The notes under the pieces were generated by a model. The model was not told the origin of the DNA and did not search any database. It saw only the letters and a program-made list of their open reading frames with translations. From Oxyruncus cristatus (Eukaryota; Chordata; Aves; Passeriformes; Cotingidae): 64,000 nt of DNA. Each line of letters starts with the position of its first letter. Positions within the stretch are counted from its first letter, which is position 1. The DNA is taken from positions 62,001 to 126,000 of the forward strand of contig VXAY01006796.1 in assembly GCA_013399855.1 (NCBI GenBank). The letters run 5' to 3'. Positions 47,284-59,693 of the stretch are shown here, piece by piece. A program made the translations under genes and the position numbers.

Positions 47284-50200
47284 TTCATGGGTGCATATGG
47301 CTGAGTCCATGTGCTTAGACATGTGGCATGTTTATGCAGATTCTCTATATGTATGAACACACCAGCAAGAGGTCTGCCTTTTCAGAAGCGATTCACAGTT
47401 TGGGGTAAGCTAATACGTTGCTTCCATGCAGCTTGCTTTATCAGGAAGAGTTGAGTTCCTTCTGCTCTGCAACTGCAACCCTCTGAGGAGCAAACAGCAG
47501 TTACCTTGGAAAAATGTTTGGTCTGGTGTATCTGCACGTGGGAGCAGAGTGTGGAGCCCGCAGTGCTGCCCAAAGCGCATGCAGGGAAGCCGAGTTCCTG
47601 AGACATGCAATGCTAAAGCTGACGCTGTCGCTGCATCGACGCTGAATTTTAAGAGCAGCCTCAAGGCTGGGCCTGAGGCCAAATTTGCCGACTGTCCACA
47701 CACGGGACTGGGCTGAGGGTGAACCAGTGAGTGTATTCAGGGAAAGAGCCTTGAATGAGCTCTGTGTATTTACTTGCCACACAGGCAGGTCCCTGTGTGC
47801 CGTGCCTGCCCCATCTGCTCTTGTGGCCATGGCACATGACTGACAGGCACACAAAATATCCCAGTCTCTGCCTCAGTTGTCACCTGCCACAGGGGCAGCT
47901 GGGATTAGCTCCTCTGCAGCTTAAGGCTAGTCCGTCTTCAATCTCCTGTCTGGCTTGGTCTGCTCAGGTGCACATTTTTGCAGCTGTGTCACGTCAGCTT
48001 TTGTAGTTCATTCGCCCCTCCTGAGCCAGGTTCCTACTATCTGCCCACCACCGCTTGGGCCTTCGAGGTTCCCAGGTAGAGACCCACACAGTTTTGTGTT
48101 CAGTAGCATTGTACCAAGCTGTATCTACACACATGTGCGATGCAGTACTTGAATGGCAGGTCGTACTGTGCATCAGGCAATCGCTCTTCAGACATGGTAT
48201 AAAGTTTTCTAGTGACCCCACAGAAAGGTTTCTAGTATTGAACTAAGCATAGAAGCATAAATATGATAATTTACCCATAAGATCCATGAACTGGAAAATT
48301 TGCATGTCAGCCAACTCTTCTCTGGCATTAACTTGATGTACTGCATCAGCAAATTGCGAAATTAGGCTTTTTTCTCTAAAATTCAGTTTACTTTGAAAAA
48401 ATAGGCATCATACATCTGGCCACAATTATACTGTTAAGAGATCAACAGAACAGAGACTTGGATTTTTTGTTTTAGTTGTTCAGGCTCAGAAATTATCACT
48501 TGTTTAGATTCCCCACTTCATTTTTTAAAAATCTTTGAAGCTCTAAATGCCATAGAAACAGGCAAAAATTATGTGGCTATCAATGTTCATATCAAAATGG
48601 CATGTCATGGCATAGCATTACGCCGGACAGGGATCAGTCTAGAAGCAGTTTACTATACTATGATTTATGGCCCCACTTCAATGCAAGCACTTTAAGTACT
48701 TCGAAGAGCTGGGGCTGAGTTCAGTTTCAAGTCTTTGTCCTGCAGATGTCTTCAGGTTTTTATTATTGATGCATTTGCCATGAGAAAGGACAAATCTTGG
48801 AGCCAAATGCACAGGACAAGTTAAAAAACACTGACCTTAGTAAGACAGCTTAAAAGAACTACATCAGTAGTTAAGTACCTGTAATGGCAGATAGCAATAG
48901 GCAGGAAGAGTATGTGATATAATCCTTTCCAGCCCTGGGATGCACCCTTGTCCTTTTCTTATGCCTAAACGGAAGCTTTGTCAGTTGTCAAGAATTTGAA
49001 GAATTCTTGTGTGCCGCAGACAGTTGTATTGAACCACTACCACCAGAGTTTCAAGCTGCTCTCTGGATTGTGAGCAAAACTTGAGACCACAAATTCTGCT
49101 TGCTTGTCCACATGGAGAATGCAGCAGCAGTTTCCTGGGTCTGAAGGGATGCTGGGTGAGATGGGCAGCCCTGAGCTGCCTTAGAATGTGTGTTGGATGG
49201 GTGCTGGCTCATGGTATTCTATTCTTAAAGAGCGGTCCAACAGCCGGCTGATGATTGTGAGACTTGTCCACTCCTGAATGTAGGATTTGGTACTGCCTGG
49301 CACATGGAGTGCAGAAGGTGCATCCTCCAGCTTTTTCTCTTTTTTATGCACATTGTAAAGCCTGTCCTTCCCAGCATATGAGAAGTCAATGGCCCCATCT
49401 TCCATTGAGAGCAAAATCCACAGAGCACCAGGCTGTTCCTGTGACACTAGAAAGGCTCAAGGAATTCTGTCTGTCCTTGTTTTGGGGAGAACTGGATTCT
49501 TTTTATAAAGAGTCCTCATTAGAAATTAATACCGCTGTTTTGGGTCTGTATAGGTTCAGCATCAGCATGGATTTTGCCATATTTTTTGTTCTGGGCACAG
49601 ATTTTCTGGAGGTCTGCAAATGAGGGGATGCAACAGAAATAATTACAGATGCTAGTATATACATCTCCTTTAACTATGTGAAGTCCCTATGGTCATTTAA
49701 AAATCTAGAATTAGGGTATTGGTGTTTTCTGTGCCAAGCATTGGTTAAATTTGCCAGTAGGACCCTCTACTCTCTGCATCACTCTAGCACAAAAGACTAA
49801 AAATGTTAAAGTGGTATCAGAGTGATTTTCAGCAGCGTCTGTATGATACAGCAGACTTGGAGGAAATTCTACAGTATGGGAAATTGGAAGTGCGTTAGAA
49901 ACTGTAAGGAATATTGCCACCCACCATGCAGTGGGTAGAGTCCAGTTGCTGTTTCTGGCCATGCTGGCAAAACAAGACAGATGCCCTTTGGATAAGTCAG
50001 GTCCTTCTCTCCAAACTCCTCTCAGGTTGCCTACAGACTCCAGCGTACAACTCTACAGAGTGTGTGTTTTTGGCAGGCTTGCATGCAGGCCTGCTTCCCT
50101 GTGAAGAATGGATTAGGTGATCAGAGCTTAGAAGGTACAACAAACAGTGCCACTGTGTGTTGGGCAGGTTCTTGCCTTGAATACATAGGCATTAAAAACC

Positions 50201-53200
50201 AACCTGTGGTAAAAAGAAAAAAAATCAAACAAACAGGAAATATCTTAAGAAACTGTTACAAAACAACTATCAGAAAAACATCTTGCTTGTATTTAAACAG
50301 GGAGAAGAGGCCAGACACTAGCCTGGCAGAGGAAGATACCAGACACACAGGAAGCAGTGGGAGGCTTAGCAAACTTGAATGGCCAGTGGGTTGGAGACAA
50401 CACTGGGCTGAGGGAGTGTTTCCAGCCTCCCTGGGGAATGGGCTTTAGAGAGCAGTGCATCCTTCCCTGTAAAGGGCACCATGGGCTGAATTTCAGGAGA
50501 GGGGACAGAATGGAGTGTTGCTGGTACTGTTTGTTCCTGCCTTTAAACACATCTGAAGAAAGCCCTCTGAATCAATCCCCTTCTCACTGATGGCCCTCAA
50601 CTCAGGTCTGCAACATGATATTTTACCACTCAAGGTATGTGTCACATATTCATTGTCCCATCAGTTCTCCCTCCTCTTTTGCTAGGCTCCTTCCACCTGT
50701 GTCCACTTACTTCTAGTCCCACTCCACAAACCTCATCTGGGATCGGCAACTATGCCAAGAGGGCTGATGGGTTCAAGCATATGTGCTCCACCTGCTAGTT
50801 GTTGATTCAACTGGCCCTCAGTAAAGGGTGGGATGCAGAGCTGAGAACTGCCACATCACCAAAAAATGAGACACTTCCATTCTGCGTAATTAATCTTATG
50901 TCAAGCCAAAGGAATGAATGGAAATTTTAATAGATATGCCAAGCACACTTAATTCTGCAAGTCTCTGCATGACACCCTCCTTCCCACCACAACACACGCA
51001 GAAACTATTTCCAGATTGCAAATATAGCTGATTAACTGTACTCATTATATTTTTGGCCTAAGTAAAGAGTTAGGTTTCTGAACAGGTTATCTGTCAGAAT
51101 TCAGGAAGTTGAGTTTGGGTTGTGAACCCAGAAATTCCCACTCTACTCTCCCACTTAGCTGAAATCCACCTTTCTTTTCCACCCTTAAAAATAATTGCCA
51201 CGCCCAGAAAAAGCTTTGTTTTGATTGTTCTGAACAACATAGTACCTGCATCCGTCAGAGCTCACCTAACCCATTCCCAGGTGTGTATTTGCCAGAGAAG
51301 AGACACAGGATGCTGGGGAGTAGTTTTGATGGCTCCTATTAAAAAAATTTCACTGAGTGGGAAAGAAGTCAATACCCACTGAGCCAGAAGATGAGTGCAA
51401 GAGGCATCCTGACTCTGCATCCCCTTGGGATTCCAGACCCCCTTCTCTGCTGAGCTGCCTTCCTTTGTGGGAAGTGGACAATTCTCCTCTAGCCAGCCTG
51501 GGGAATCTCATTTACACCTGCAAGGTAGAGCAGTCTTGTGAAGAGATTCAGAGTGTCTCCCCAGCCTGTGGATCAGGGCTCCTTTCTGGATGCTGGGCAG
51601 CAGGGAACTAAATGTGGTTGTGCTGTACTAAGTCCTTTAGCTTCCTTCAGATGGGGAACCCCCTCTGAATCCAGCTATGATCCCATTACATCTGGTGTTG
51701 AGTATGCCCTGATGGCATCTCGGCTGTGTTTTCACTAGTATACAGATAATAATAAAGTCCAAATATTCCTTTGACCATCTTTTTCTAAACCTGATACATA
51801 GGACCCCTCACCTTTCTCTTGGCATTGTCAGCTTCTCCTGCTCTCTCTGTTACAAACCCTTCTTCCCTTTGTAGTGCTTTGTGACGAGAGTTACTCAGCT
51901 CTCCCAAACTCTTTTCTTGGAGTCTTGCAAGAGTACTGGCAGTGTTTGTAGGGGCTTTCTCATTTTGGAATGTATCTTGCTGGAGACACCTGGCCCCTGT
52001 TCTATCCCAAAGTAGTCTTAAATCACGCATACAACTCCATCAGATTAATCTGTACTTGATAAATGTCAGTTGCTGGCACTGCCTATCATGGAGCTGAGCT
52101 CAGACATTGGCACATCTGGAGCAGACTGAGTCTGTCCCAGAGCACTGTGCTGCAAGGGGAGCCCAGGTACAGCTCTGCACAACTTTTCATTTTACTAGAT
52201 CCTTGTTCTATGCTCATCTGCTCTATAATGTGCTGTGTGGCACAGCAGCATCTCTGTGTGCACATTTGGTGGGTTTGGGTCTGCCCTGTTTTTGAAGGAA
52301 GAGAACAGCATTTCAAAGCAACTAGAGATCATCAAGAACATTTTGGCAGAAGACATTCAGACTCCCAGAGCAAGGTTGAACACATTGGTGCTACTGGATT
52401 TCATGAGAACCAATATGTTCAAATATAGAAGAAAAAAACCAGGAGAAAAATATATGCAATGATACTAAGGCCAGAAGGATGTAGCTCAATCCAAGGTGAA
52501 ATGATTTTAAATTCTTGCAAACAAAGATACCTTTTGTGACCATGGCCCTTCCTTCTGCTATATCAGCACTTTGTCAGTAACAGCTTGGGAGTCTGAAATC
52601 AGTTTCTAAACCCTTGACCCCTTAGTGTGAAAAAGCAGCAGCAGGAGGAGGTGGATTTGCTGTGGATAAAGTGCTTTTCCACAAACTGTTTATCATTTAA
52701 TATCAATCTAAGGACAAAGATAGCCATAAATTCATGGGAAGCACCTATATTGTGTCCATTCTACTACCAAATGGGATGTGTGCCAGGCAAATGGACTGTG
52801 GCGTGGCTAGGCTCTTACACTGTGAAGAGTGTTGCCAGAAAATTAGGTAAATTACAATTACACAAGAATTAGATTATTCAGGCAGGTACCATTACCTTTG
52901 CATTTATCAATATGGCTCCTACTTAAATGTCAAATATGCCATTAATTGTTTCAGACTAGTTTTTCTTTTCAAACTTGATACAAAAAAGGTGAAGAAAACA
53001 TAAAATGAAATTAAATGTTTTGATAGATGCAATTTTTCCTGCCTTTATTCCTGCTTTTCCCCCTTTGCCTGAGATGTCCTATCTGCAAATACAATTACGA
53101 TAGACATCCTTTCTGAGTTTGGAAGGATAGAGACAGGATGGAGGACTGGCAAGTTCAACAGCATCAAGAGATCACCTTTTTTTTCCTTTGCGGTGCTGTA

Positions 53201-56200
53201 TAACTTCTTGCTTAGGAGTGTTTACTCTGGTCCATGCAATATTGTAAAATGCGTCCCAATGCAGATATCTGATGAATTTTTCCTCTTGGGAACAGGAACT
53301 GTTCTGGGGATGCAAACCCCAGATCATCAGGCCTGATCATCTTCTCAAAAATCCCAATCCCCACTTTCTTGGAGATTAGTAGCTAACTGTACAATATCCA
53401 CCTCTAGCCTTCAAAGGCTGGTCCCTCTCTTGGGGACACCTGTCTGTTTCTGGTAGTTTTTCTAGAAATATCCACTACTCCACAATTCTGAGCCCGTTAA
53501 CAAGAAGGCTTGGAGAACTGGTCAGTTTTGTGGCTGTATGCCTGTGCTCCATGGGAAGTTATGTGTCAGAGAATAGGGAATTTGCACTTCTGGTTAGGCA
53601 GTAGTGTGCTCATGGCATTGTAACATGAATGTATTGCTGCTCTGAGGCTCTGCTTCCCTGAAAGGACTTAGAGACTCAGAAGAATAGGAGCGAATGTTTT
53701 TGAATGTCAGCAGTTGACAGCTGACCATAGTAAGGGCTCCAGGAACCACCTTCTTTAATGCAAAGAAGTGACAAGTTCAGTAGCAGTCTCTAGCCTCCCA
53801 AAGCTCAATGATAGTGACCACTGGGTTTGGTCATAAGAAATCTGAGCCTCTGGTGCTTCTTGAAGCTTGGTCTTGCCTTTCCCAGTAATCTCTTTCTTTT
53901 TTTTCCCCCCTCATTTTTTCCCCCTAGAGTATTTCAGTTCATTACAGGGGAAATCCAAGCAAAGTGGGTATCTGTGATCTTCCATACCAGGGCAGGGTTA
54001 TTACAGCCTCCGATGACTTTGGTGCTAGGCAGAGTGATGCCATGGCAGCACAGATGTCTGCTCTGACCTGTTTGTCTCTTGACACTTGTTCCAGGGAATT
54101 TCTCTGCCTCTACAGAGTACGCAAAGAGCTGCTCTGACAGTGCCCTGTCCCTGAAATGATGCCCTAAATTGTGGAGGAGGAGAAGCCGGCCATTTGAGGA
54201 GAGTTCATGGCTTCCTCCTACTGCTGCCTGCCACCTTGAGTGACAAAAACCTTTCAACTCTTCCATGACACTGCAGCAGCATTCACCTGCCAGCTTGTCT
54301 GTGACTACTGCCGCACTCTTCTAATGGCATTTCACTGGCATGCCCTGCTATGCTGACAAATACGTCCCTTTGCCAAATATGTCCTGAGAGTTGTGATCTG
54401 CATAAGGCTATGTATGTCTAGCTTTCCAGGGAGCATGCAGGCTTTTGTCTCACTTCAGTTTCTCCAAGGAGCAGCAGAGGTTCTTCAATCTTATATTGCC
54501 TCAGCTGTTACTTTTTCTTGTCCCAGACTCACGCCTTCCCTTCAGGACTTCACATGACCCCAAACATCTGGAGCATCTGGCATATCCATGTTAGCAAGAG
54601 AGGACAGTCCTGGGCTCTCCAGGGTGAGTGTGTTCCTGACTTCTCGCTGCTTAGGAAGCATTGGGCTGGGCTGCCGAGTGGCTCATCGTCTGCAATGCAA
54701 GCAGCATCTCCCCCTCCCCACACCCAGACAGACCCAGATGCCAGGGTCGGCAAGTGAGGGCACCATGAGGGGACCTGCCAGCTCTGCCACTGCAGCTGCT
54801 CCCTCTGTTGCTGGCAGCTGGGCTTGAATATTCATGGCAACAAAAGATTAGCACTGTGTGTGCTTGGCACTGGAGACAGATAAACTTTCTTGAGATGCCG
54901 GTGGCTCTGTTCTCATCCCATTCAAAAAGCTTGCTCCCTCTCCCCTGCTCCACTTGTCTGCTTCATCGACCAGCTGATTCTCTTGCTGTATAAATGGCCT
55001 CTGTTGGGAGAGGGAGGCGATCAGCTTGATTAAGTATTCAGCAAAGTGGTTCAGAGTCCAGACAAACTAGTGTGGATCTTGCCAACACTTGCACTCAATT
55101 GGCACTGAGGAAAGCCAGGGAAAAAAGCTCATTTATAAATAGGCAAAATTTTGCAAGGCACCAGAGAGGACTTATGAGCTGCTGTTCCCTGATCAAGTAA
55201 TTTAGGCATTTAATACTATCCCTCTGACTTCCACTGGGGTTTAGAGTTCTGAGTGTCTAAAGAACATTCAAGGAGACTTAGACCTTTCAGTTACTTAGAA
55301 ACTTTCCAGTTTCATCTCACACCATTACTGATGGGTTTAAAATACTGTCTGCCACTTCTCCCTCCCTACTCTGAACTGGCCTGGAAATGAAAAAAAAAAT
55401 CAGATTAAGACTTGTTACCAAATTATTGATGTTGGTCAGAAGTGGCAGAGGAAAATTCTGCTACTCTCCTCCTTTTGCCATTTGGTTATTTTTTGTGAGG
55501 GGAGCCTGGAGTCATGAAGATGACAGCACAGGATAGCTGGCAGCTTTGAAAACTGTCTCAGATGAAGGGATGACCAACCTGGGCAGACAGAAAATGTGAG
55601 CTGGGAGTGTGATATGAGTGCTCATGTGACAATGTAGGAGACACCCTTAGTTACCCTACATTTGAACCACTCTTTGTCCCTTTCTTGGCTTATTCCTTGG
55701 CAATTTTCAGTCCTCCATGGGCTGGCAGGGTTGGACCACATTTAGCCCAGAGCAGGTGGGTTGCTCATGCTTGGAAGGGAAACCCAAAATGGTAACAGGC
55801 AAACAGTGTCTGGAGGTTGAAGAAGAATTGGTTACAAATGACCAAGCAAAACCATCAGTGTGATAGTGGTAGCTCTCTGAAAGCATTCAGAAGTAGGCAG
55901 AAATGGTTTGGCTATCGGGCTACCTTTCTTTTTCACCTAGTACATCTTCCTTTTCCCATCCAATATGGATATGGAAGCTGGTGGCAGAGTGAGATCTGTG
56001 GCCAACTGAACTGCTTTATTGCCTCACTGGTCCTGCTGAGGCTGTGGTGCTGCAGCTCTGCCTTGGCACATGCTATTGCCATGTGCCATGCTGGGAGTCA
56101 AGGTGCCCAACCTAGGCTTCTCAGCCTTCCCCCAGGACTTCACATTAAAAGTTTGACTTTATGATCCCCAGATGACTGCTTTGTCAGAGTTAGTCCTTGG

Positions 56201-59200
56201 CAGACAGAGCAAACTTATCCCCCCAAATTTAAGCAACAGTATGTTTTCAGTCGGTGGAGAGAGCCAATCATCTGAGCTGTTCCAGCTCTCTGCCTTAGGG
56301 TGAGATGAGCCATATCTTAGAAGTGCCTGCCTCTTTTCAGATGTTAGAAGGGAATCTAATCAACTAGATCAAATGTAGACATCTACACGGTAGATAGATA
56401 CAGCAGCTAAACTGATCTCCCCCACAGCCAGGGCTATAACACCCCACGGATCATAAACTTCTCCAAAACTGTCTGAGACCAGAGGGATGAACCATGTTCG
56501 TGCTCTGAAGAACTGTGGATATAATGGCTCAGCACCACATAACACTGACAGTGTTGAGGATGAAGAGAGAGGAGTTTTCTAGATCTTCCCCAGGACACCA
56601 TATAATGAGGCTTTGGGGGCCCAGCAGTAAATGAATGCCACAAAAAGCTACCTGATGGGGTCTGCTCAAAGTAGCCAAATAATTATCTCACTTTGGCAAA
56701 CCACGCAGGTCTTCAAGTCAGGATGATATTAATAGTTTATTATTTGCTGCTATGTGGGAAATGGGAATAATTTTGAGTTTTCAATAATTTGCTAGGAAAC
56801 TAACTTCTGATGCCAAAAGCAAGGCTTCTGCATTGCTAACCATTCTCCAAGGGTGACAGTGAGGGAAGAAAAGAGCTTAGGGGCACGGCCACCTGCTCCT
56901 TCTCCATCTGACATTGCCATAGTCACAGACTGCCCAGATTTGGCTTGACAGGTCTCCTGTGAGGACAGTTGAAACAACCCCATTAGAAAAGAAGAGTAAA
57001 ACAGTTCAGAAATGAAAGGTAAAATTTGTTTCTGCCAGTTTTATGAGCCTATTGGGAAACAGGATCCTCTCAGTGCATGAAGTCATATTGTAAGTGCTGT
57101 CTTGGAGTCCACAAGTTTTTTTCTATGAGGCAAAATGGTCAACATCCTTCGTTGGCATAGGTCTCTTCAAAGCTGAGATTTTCCTCTCATGCCCTCGCAA
57201 ATTACTTCCTGATAATGATGGTCAGCCCTTGGGTTGTTAAGTGGCTGCCATTGGCTGAGAGGCCAGACCAGCTTCTCAGCTACATATTTCTCTCTTGCTT
57301 TGAGAATTCACTTGAGGAGATGTGATATGACACTGTGCTTGTTCATTCCCAAGCACCAGGAGGACTTTTCTCACCTCTTCAATATTCTTTTTTTCTCTAG
57401 AGCACCAGTTAGGGTCTCAAGAGTTTTCCTTCAGCAGATTGTTATTTTCTTCTCCTTTCACTGATTTTTAACAGAGTTCTCCATTCTCTGTTTGCAGATA
57501 GGAAGAATTTACCACCCCATGCATTAACTGGTGCCTTCCCTAGACCCATGTTGTCACACAGTGCAGCATTTGTCACTGTTATATTCCGAGTCTTGGAAAT
57601 GCTGCTAACCTTCTCATCCGTGCTGTGTGTCACAAGCAGCCCTGTCTCCCTTATTCCCCTTACAAAGAGAAAGGAAAGCCATCACTCAGCACACCAACTT
57701 TTATTGAATCCAGACACATGGAGACACAAGCTGGAATTGACACTTTCTCATGCCAACACAGAGCAGACTGCGACTTCTTCACTTTCAGCCTTTCTTGAGC
57801 TGTCTATCTCTGGGGTCACTGTGCTCTGCTGATAGGAAAGCTGTGAGCATGCCTAAGGTGCTCATTGCAGCATCTCAGGTGATAAACTGTCATCTGGTTG
57901 TGCACTGCAACTTATTCACTGCCAGTTTCACTGGAAGAACAGAAATAAGAAAGCACCTTCTCCATGGCAGCACCGGGACACTGCAGCTCTTCCCCAATGA
58001 GCAGACTTACCTCATTCCTAGATATAATCACAACAGCAAGTGTATGATTCATGTGGAGAGCAAAGCCAACTCAGCTTCACCCATCTTGCATGAAGAACTG
58101 ACCTATGATATCAAGCCTTTACCTGCCGTTCTTATTTTAAGTAATAGCAGAGAAATCCTTTCATAATACAGATTTGAGCGTCTGAGAAGGTATATAATTA
58201 TTCCTTAGTATGAAAGTGTCTATGTAACCAGGTGCAACCCCTCATCTTAAAGTGTAAAATATATCTGATGGCCTCAGAGAAAAGGGCACAGGGCAGATCC
58301 CAAATTTGGGACTCCCAGCTCTGAACTCTACTCTGGGAGGCTCCTCCCTAAGAGCTAGCCCTGCTGCTGGTCACGTCACTGCCACTAACAATCCACATGC
58401 TTCAAGATATTGATACTTGATAGCTATTGCAGTGAGTGGAACATTCTGGGGGCCCCAATCCTAGGTGTCCTTAGAGAGACGCTATCTACTTCTCGCTACA
58501 TTGAGACACGAGAATTTGACCCAGGGGGCTTTCGTTGTTGCTCAAGCTGCCTCCTGGCTAAAAGTTATATTGGTAGCTACAGCCGGTGCTCTTACCCCAT
58601 TGCTGGCAGCTGCCTGGAGTGCCACTGGAGAAGTACCATCAAACCTTTGCAACAAAACAATAGTTTACCTCCAGACAGACACAAACAGCAATCTTTACCC
58701 AGTGCCAGAATAGAACTTTGTAAAACAGGATTATCGATACAATCATGTTTTTAAAGCTTCTCTTTCATGCTGCTTCTGTGCAAAGATGCACAAGTGCAGA
58801 GGTAAGGAGACATTGAAAATTAAGGAGGATCTGGGAAATTAAGCCTTTTTTTACATTAACTTTGACTGCTGACAGACTTTCAGTGAAGCTGAGAAATACA
58901 GTGATGCCCTTGCTATTGAGAAGAGCTATAAGAAAATGAGGCTCTTATTTCTAGAGCACAAGCACGATGTAGAGGCCCAGAGATGAGAGTTGTACTAGGA
59001 AACCAAAACACAAAACCGACTAAAGAAAGGCAGAGAGACACACTAGGCATCTCTCTGGGGCATTTAAACTAACTTTTTAAGGACTTTTAAATAGAGGCAA
59101 CCTGGCGTTGTTCATTTGGTAGAAATGACAGAGGCAGAGATTAATTTTGAACCTGAAAACTGAACAAATCTACCTAATGAATTTCCTGACAAAGTGCACC

Positions 59201-59664
59201 ACTACAGTCAGCAACAGACTGCTTAGTTGATAGAAATGGCCTGGGTTATAAAAAACAAACAAACACATGCAGTTTGCATGGAGATTGCAGAGATAAGGCT
59301 CTCTGAGAGTACAACAGGAAGCTCTGAGTTGGCAGCAAACCTTCTTCTATAAGGAATCTTGGAAGAGCTTTAAAGGGGCAGAGTGTTGGGACAGGGAGGG
59401 GAAATGAGTAACAAACAGGAACTCTGAACAAAAACAACTGACTTTTGTGGGCTGTGATGCTGTTTTTTCTCATGCAGCATGGGGAGGCAAAGTTGCTTCA
59501 TTCTTAACTTTCACCTTTGAAGACAGCAGGCTAAGCGTCACTGTTACGTACCAAATGATTGCATTTTACAGCATTTCTCTCCTATTTTCTGTCCTGTTTC
59601 TTTTCTACGAACCAGTTATCTGTGAATTGTTCTTACTGGAAAAGAGATGTTGGTTTTCCTACTA

Positions 59665-59693
59665 GATGTGCATGCATGCATATGTGTGTGTTT
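59665..59693 (+). repeat. Alternating purine-pyrimidine tract
   Basis: GTGCATGCATGC followed by ATATGTGTGTGT gives about 24 bases of strict alternation, a sequence type that can adopt Z-DNA. No gene context. Confidence 0.55.

Noticed and set aside
58410..58754. Overlapping ORFs of 114 and 82 codons, one with a hydrophobic segment
   Set aside because: No recognisable domain, two competing frames and no splice or promoter context; kept only as a weak repeat-remnant note.
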